A DNA stretch of 13,003 nt from Kiritimatiellia bacterium (GTDB lineage Bacteria; Verrucomicrobiota; Kiritimatiellia; RFP12; UBA1067), in the NCBI GenBank assembly GCA_017405115.1, contig JAFRBA010000211.1:1-13003 (forward strand). Reading direction: 5' to 3'. Below the pieces are notes generated by a model, which was given only the letters and a program-made list of their open reading frames with translations, ran no database searches and was not told the DNA's origin. Every line of letters begins with the position of its first letter. The first letter of the stretch is position 1. Below are positions 11,278 to 13,003 of this stretch, one piece after another. Both the position numbers and the translations under genes were made by a program.

Positions 11278-12174
11278 ATGAGTTGGAATGCCCCGAACAA
11301 GACTGGATACGGCCGTTCAAAAGCAACCAAACGAACGACGCGCTTCTGGGGTTGGGTATTGGGGGGTGTATTGGCACTTGGACTTGGTGTAGTTTGTTTG
11401 ATGTTAATCGAGCATCCAAACGGACACATTGATCCCAAGGAACCTATTGAAGAGGAGAATGTCGAAAGTAAAAGGATGACCATTCGAGCGGGGGTTCCAG
11501 CCGCCGCACCTTCAGCGACCACTAAAAAAGAATATTCTGAAATGGATAATTCGGAAAAACTGCAATACTGGAAGAATATGTATGGGGATAATCCGCCCGA
11601 AAACATCAAGCCGATAATCTACTATCTTGAGAACCCTCCCCAACGCCATTTCAAGTCAAAAGAAAGTAAATACAAAATCTTCGCTCACCCAAGCGAGCGT
11701 CACATTGCGGCATTGCTTTCTGTAAAGCCCGGGAGTTGGATGTTGCGTCCGCCTCGGTATGACAAGCAATTCGACCAGGACTTCGCCCAGTCTGTTGCGG
11801 ATCGAATTGAGATTTCAAGCGATGACTCGGAAGATCAACGAGCCCTCAAAGAAGCCGTCATTGCGACAAAAAAAGAGTTTGTTCAGCGAATGAAGCAGGG
11901 GGAAAACCCCTCTGACATAATGAACTCGGCGGCAATGGAGTTGTATGAGCTTGGACAGTATAGACGCGATCTTGAACTTGAAGTAGCGAAAGTTAGACGT
12001 GATCCTAACGCACCCGATGATGACTATACGCTTATTGTCGATGCAGCCAACAAAATGTTGGAGGCGAAGGGTCTGCCAAAACTTCACCAGCCAAGTATCT
12101 TTGGCCGTCAGTGTATGTTGCAGAGAAAATTGGATAAAAATCTTCAGATAGAAATTCAGAAAGGCACAAAATAA
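11278..12174 (+). CDS. Family A single-pass membrane protein, copy 2
   Basis: 298 residues: MSWN start, basic N-terminus, one membrane helix at about 23-43 (FWGWVLGGVLALGLGVVCLM), a polar linker, then a charged, mostly helical domain predicted outside the cytoplasm. It is the counterpart of the protein at 3432-4313, with conserved HIAALLSVKPG, LKEAVIATKKEF and YELGQYRRDLELEVAKVRRD segments; a region around 85-125 (YSEMDNSEKLQYWKNMYGD) is specific to this copy. The start is secured by AAGGAG six bases upstream. B follows after a single base. The gene is noticeably richer in A+T than copy 1, so the two cassettes have different base-composition histories. Function unknown. Confidence 0.85.
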   Translation: MSWNAPNKTGYGRSKATKRTTRFWGWVLGGVLALGLGVVCLMLIEHPNGHIDPKEPIEEENVESKRMTIRAGVPAAAPSATTKKEYSEMDNSEKLQYWKNMYGDNPPENIKPIIYYLENPPQRHFKSKESKYKIFAHPSERHIAALLSVKPGSWMLRPPRYDKQFDQDFAQSVADRIEISSDDSEDQRALKEAVIATKKEFVQRMKQGENPSDIMNSAAMELYELGQYRRDLELEVAKVRRDPNAPDDDYTLIVDAANKMLEAKGLPKLHQPSIFGRQCMLQRKLDKNLQIEIQKGTK

Positions 12175-12175
12175 C

Positions 12176-12979
12176 ATGAGCAGAATCATCTTCGCTGCGT
12201 CATTGATGCTTTCACTCGTAGTATTTTCCAGCGAGACAACCTCAAACGCCTGGAATGTTTCAACCAACACGCATCGCAATGTTCGAGAGGCTATGCGGCG
12301 CATTGATATGCGTAAACACGGAGGCACGGTAAGGCAAGCCAATTCTGCGAAGGGTGTTTTCGTTGTGCTGAATTGTCAAAAACGAGTAGCTGCCGAGGAA
12401 ATCGACAAGGCGCTTTCCGTCATTGATCAGCGCATTCGCGCACAAGTCAAACGCGTTGAAGTTGACCGGGTGACAATTGAAAACATCCTGACAATAATCA
12501 AGGAATCGGGAGGTACGACTGGCGTAGCGGTTGTTGATGCATCACAGAGCTTCCCTGCTTTGCTTTCGGCTACAGAAGAGGGCTGGGCGATGGTCAATGT
12601 GGGTAAGCTGGCGATAGACGCTCCAAAGGCTGATGTCCTTAACGCACGTGTTCGTCGAGAAGTGTTGCGCGGTTTTTCCTTCGCCGTTGGTGGAGTCTAT
12701 GGTGCGCGTGGAGATTCTCTTATGCTGCCAGTGCGTGAACCGAAGGACTTGGACAGACTGTCCCGTGAAGATTTTGCAATTACTATGATGCAAACATTTT
12801 CTTTGGTTATGCCGTATTATGGCATGAGGCCTTGGCATGAAAGAAAATATGACAAGGCTTGTCAGGAGGGCTGGGCCCCGCCGCCGACCAACGAATTCCA
12901 GAAGGCGATCTGGGACAAGACGCACGCCATCCCCAAGACCCCGATGAAGATCGAGTTCGACCCGAAGAAGGGAAGATAG
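12176..12979 (+). CDS. Family B secreted protein, copy 2
   Basis: 267 residues with a signal peptide (MSRIIFAASLMLSLVVFSS, probable cleavage near TSNA/W). It is the counterpart of 2668-3435. Shared segments are PALLSATEEGWAMVNV, RREVLRGFSFAVGG followed by SLMLPV and KDLD, and the tail EGWAPPPTNEFQKAIWDK, IPKTPMKI. As in copy 1, the place of an HExxH zinc site would read RGFSF, so no metal centre is visible. The last 120 bases are far more GC-rich than those before: by hand count 62% at 12871-12970 against 39% at 12771-12870. This suggests the conserved tail was exchanged with a GC-rich relative. It is coupled to gene A, whose stop is one base before this ATG. A C gene would be expected just beyond the window edge. 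Confidence 0.85.
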   Translation: MSRIIFAASLMLSLVVFSSETTSNAWNVSTNTHRNVREAMRRIDMRKHGGTVRQANSAKGVFVVLNCQKRVAAEEIDKALSVIDQRIRAQVKRVEVDRVTIENILTIIKESGGTTGVAVVDASQSFPALLSATEEGWAMVNVGKLAIDAPKADVLNARVRREVLRGFSFAVGGVYGARGDSLMLPVREPKDLDRLSREDFAITMMQTFSLVMPYYGMRPWHERKYDKACQEGWAPPPTNEFQKAIWDKTHAIPKTPMKIEFDPKKGR

Positions 12980-13003
12980 TCGTTGGTCATTAGTTGCTAG
13001 TCG
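12980..13003. repeat. Start of a TAGTCGTT-type simple repeat after gene B
   Basis: The last 24 bases continue TCGTTGGTCATTAGTTGCTAGTCG, a degenerate run of short GTT/GTC/TAGT units cut off by the window edge. It occupies the same B-to-C spacer position as the GTGGA repeat at 2608-2664, but with a different unit. Confidence 0.4.

Overview
The window looks like chromosomal DNA from a gut- or rumen-type member of the Kiritimatiellota/Verrucomicrobiota, or a close PVC relative. The evidence is two small secreted proteins ending in a PEP-CTERM sorting tail of the VPEPTSGLLxLLGVxGLALRRK type, generally high GC with AT-rich patches, large paralogous families of exported proteins of unknown function, and many stand-alone AAA ATPase, Fic and toxin-antitoxin genes. 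The taxonomic call is inference from these traits only.

Layout. (1) 1-140: the 3' end of a + strand gene of family C. (2) 284-1726: an AT-rich regulatory patch, a clear promoter and an AAA_14/DUF4143-type ATPase (+). (3) 6484 down to 1810, minus strand: exported two-repeat protein, PEP-CTERM protein, terminator, inserted hicBA module, gene A (membrane anchored), gene B (secreted), gene C (membrane anchored, N-terminal domain resembling GspF/PilC). (4) 6334-9757: a pair of 278-bp inverted repeats enclosing a Fic AMP-transferase gene (+), a possible gene remnant and a second AAA_14/DUF4143 ATPase (-) whose promoter carries four 22-23-bp tandem motifs. (5) 9607-12979, plus strand: a second block with the same gene order (two-repeat exported protein, PEP-CTERM protein, terminator, A, B), running off the window where C would be expected.

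The main observation is a recurring gene cassette A-B-C. It appears as two near-complete blocks in mirror orientation plus the tail of a third copy at the left edge. Gene order is conserved but the proteins are strongly diverged, so this is not one recent duplication. A and C each have a single membrane segment and a large domain predicted outside the membrane. B is exported and has a segment that can be read as a metzincin core lacking its zinc ligands. Together they could form a cell-envelope complex acting with the neighbouring PEP-CTERM and repeat proteins. No function can be assigned from the sequence.

The centre of the window records recent rearrangement. The two inverted arms are about 95% identical with no indels. 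Arm 1 carries fic between two ATGGT pentamers, whereas arm 2 shows the same flanks joined directly across a single ATGGT, so a filled and an empty fic site lie side by side. Both ATPase genes and fic have conspicuous repeated or palindromic sequence at their promoters, suggesting each is controlled as a separate accessory unit.
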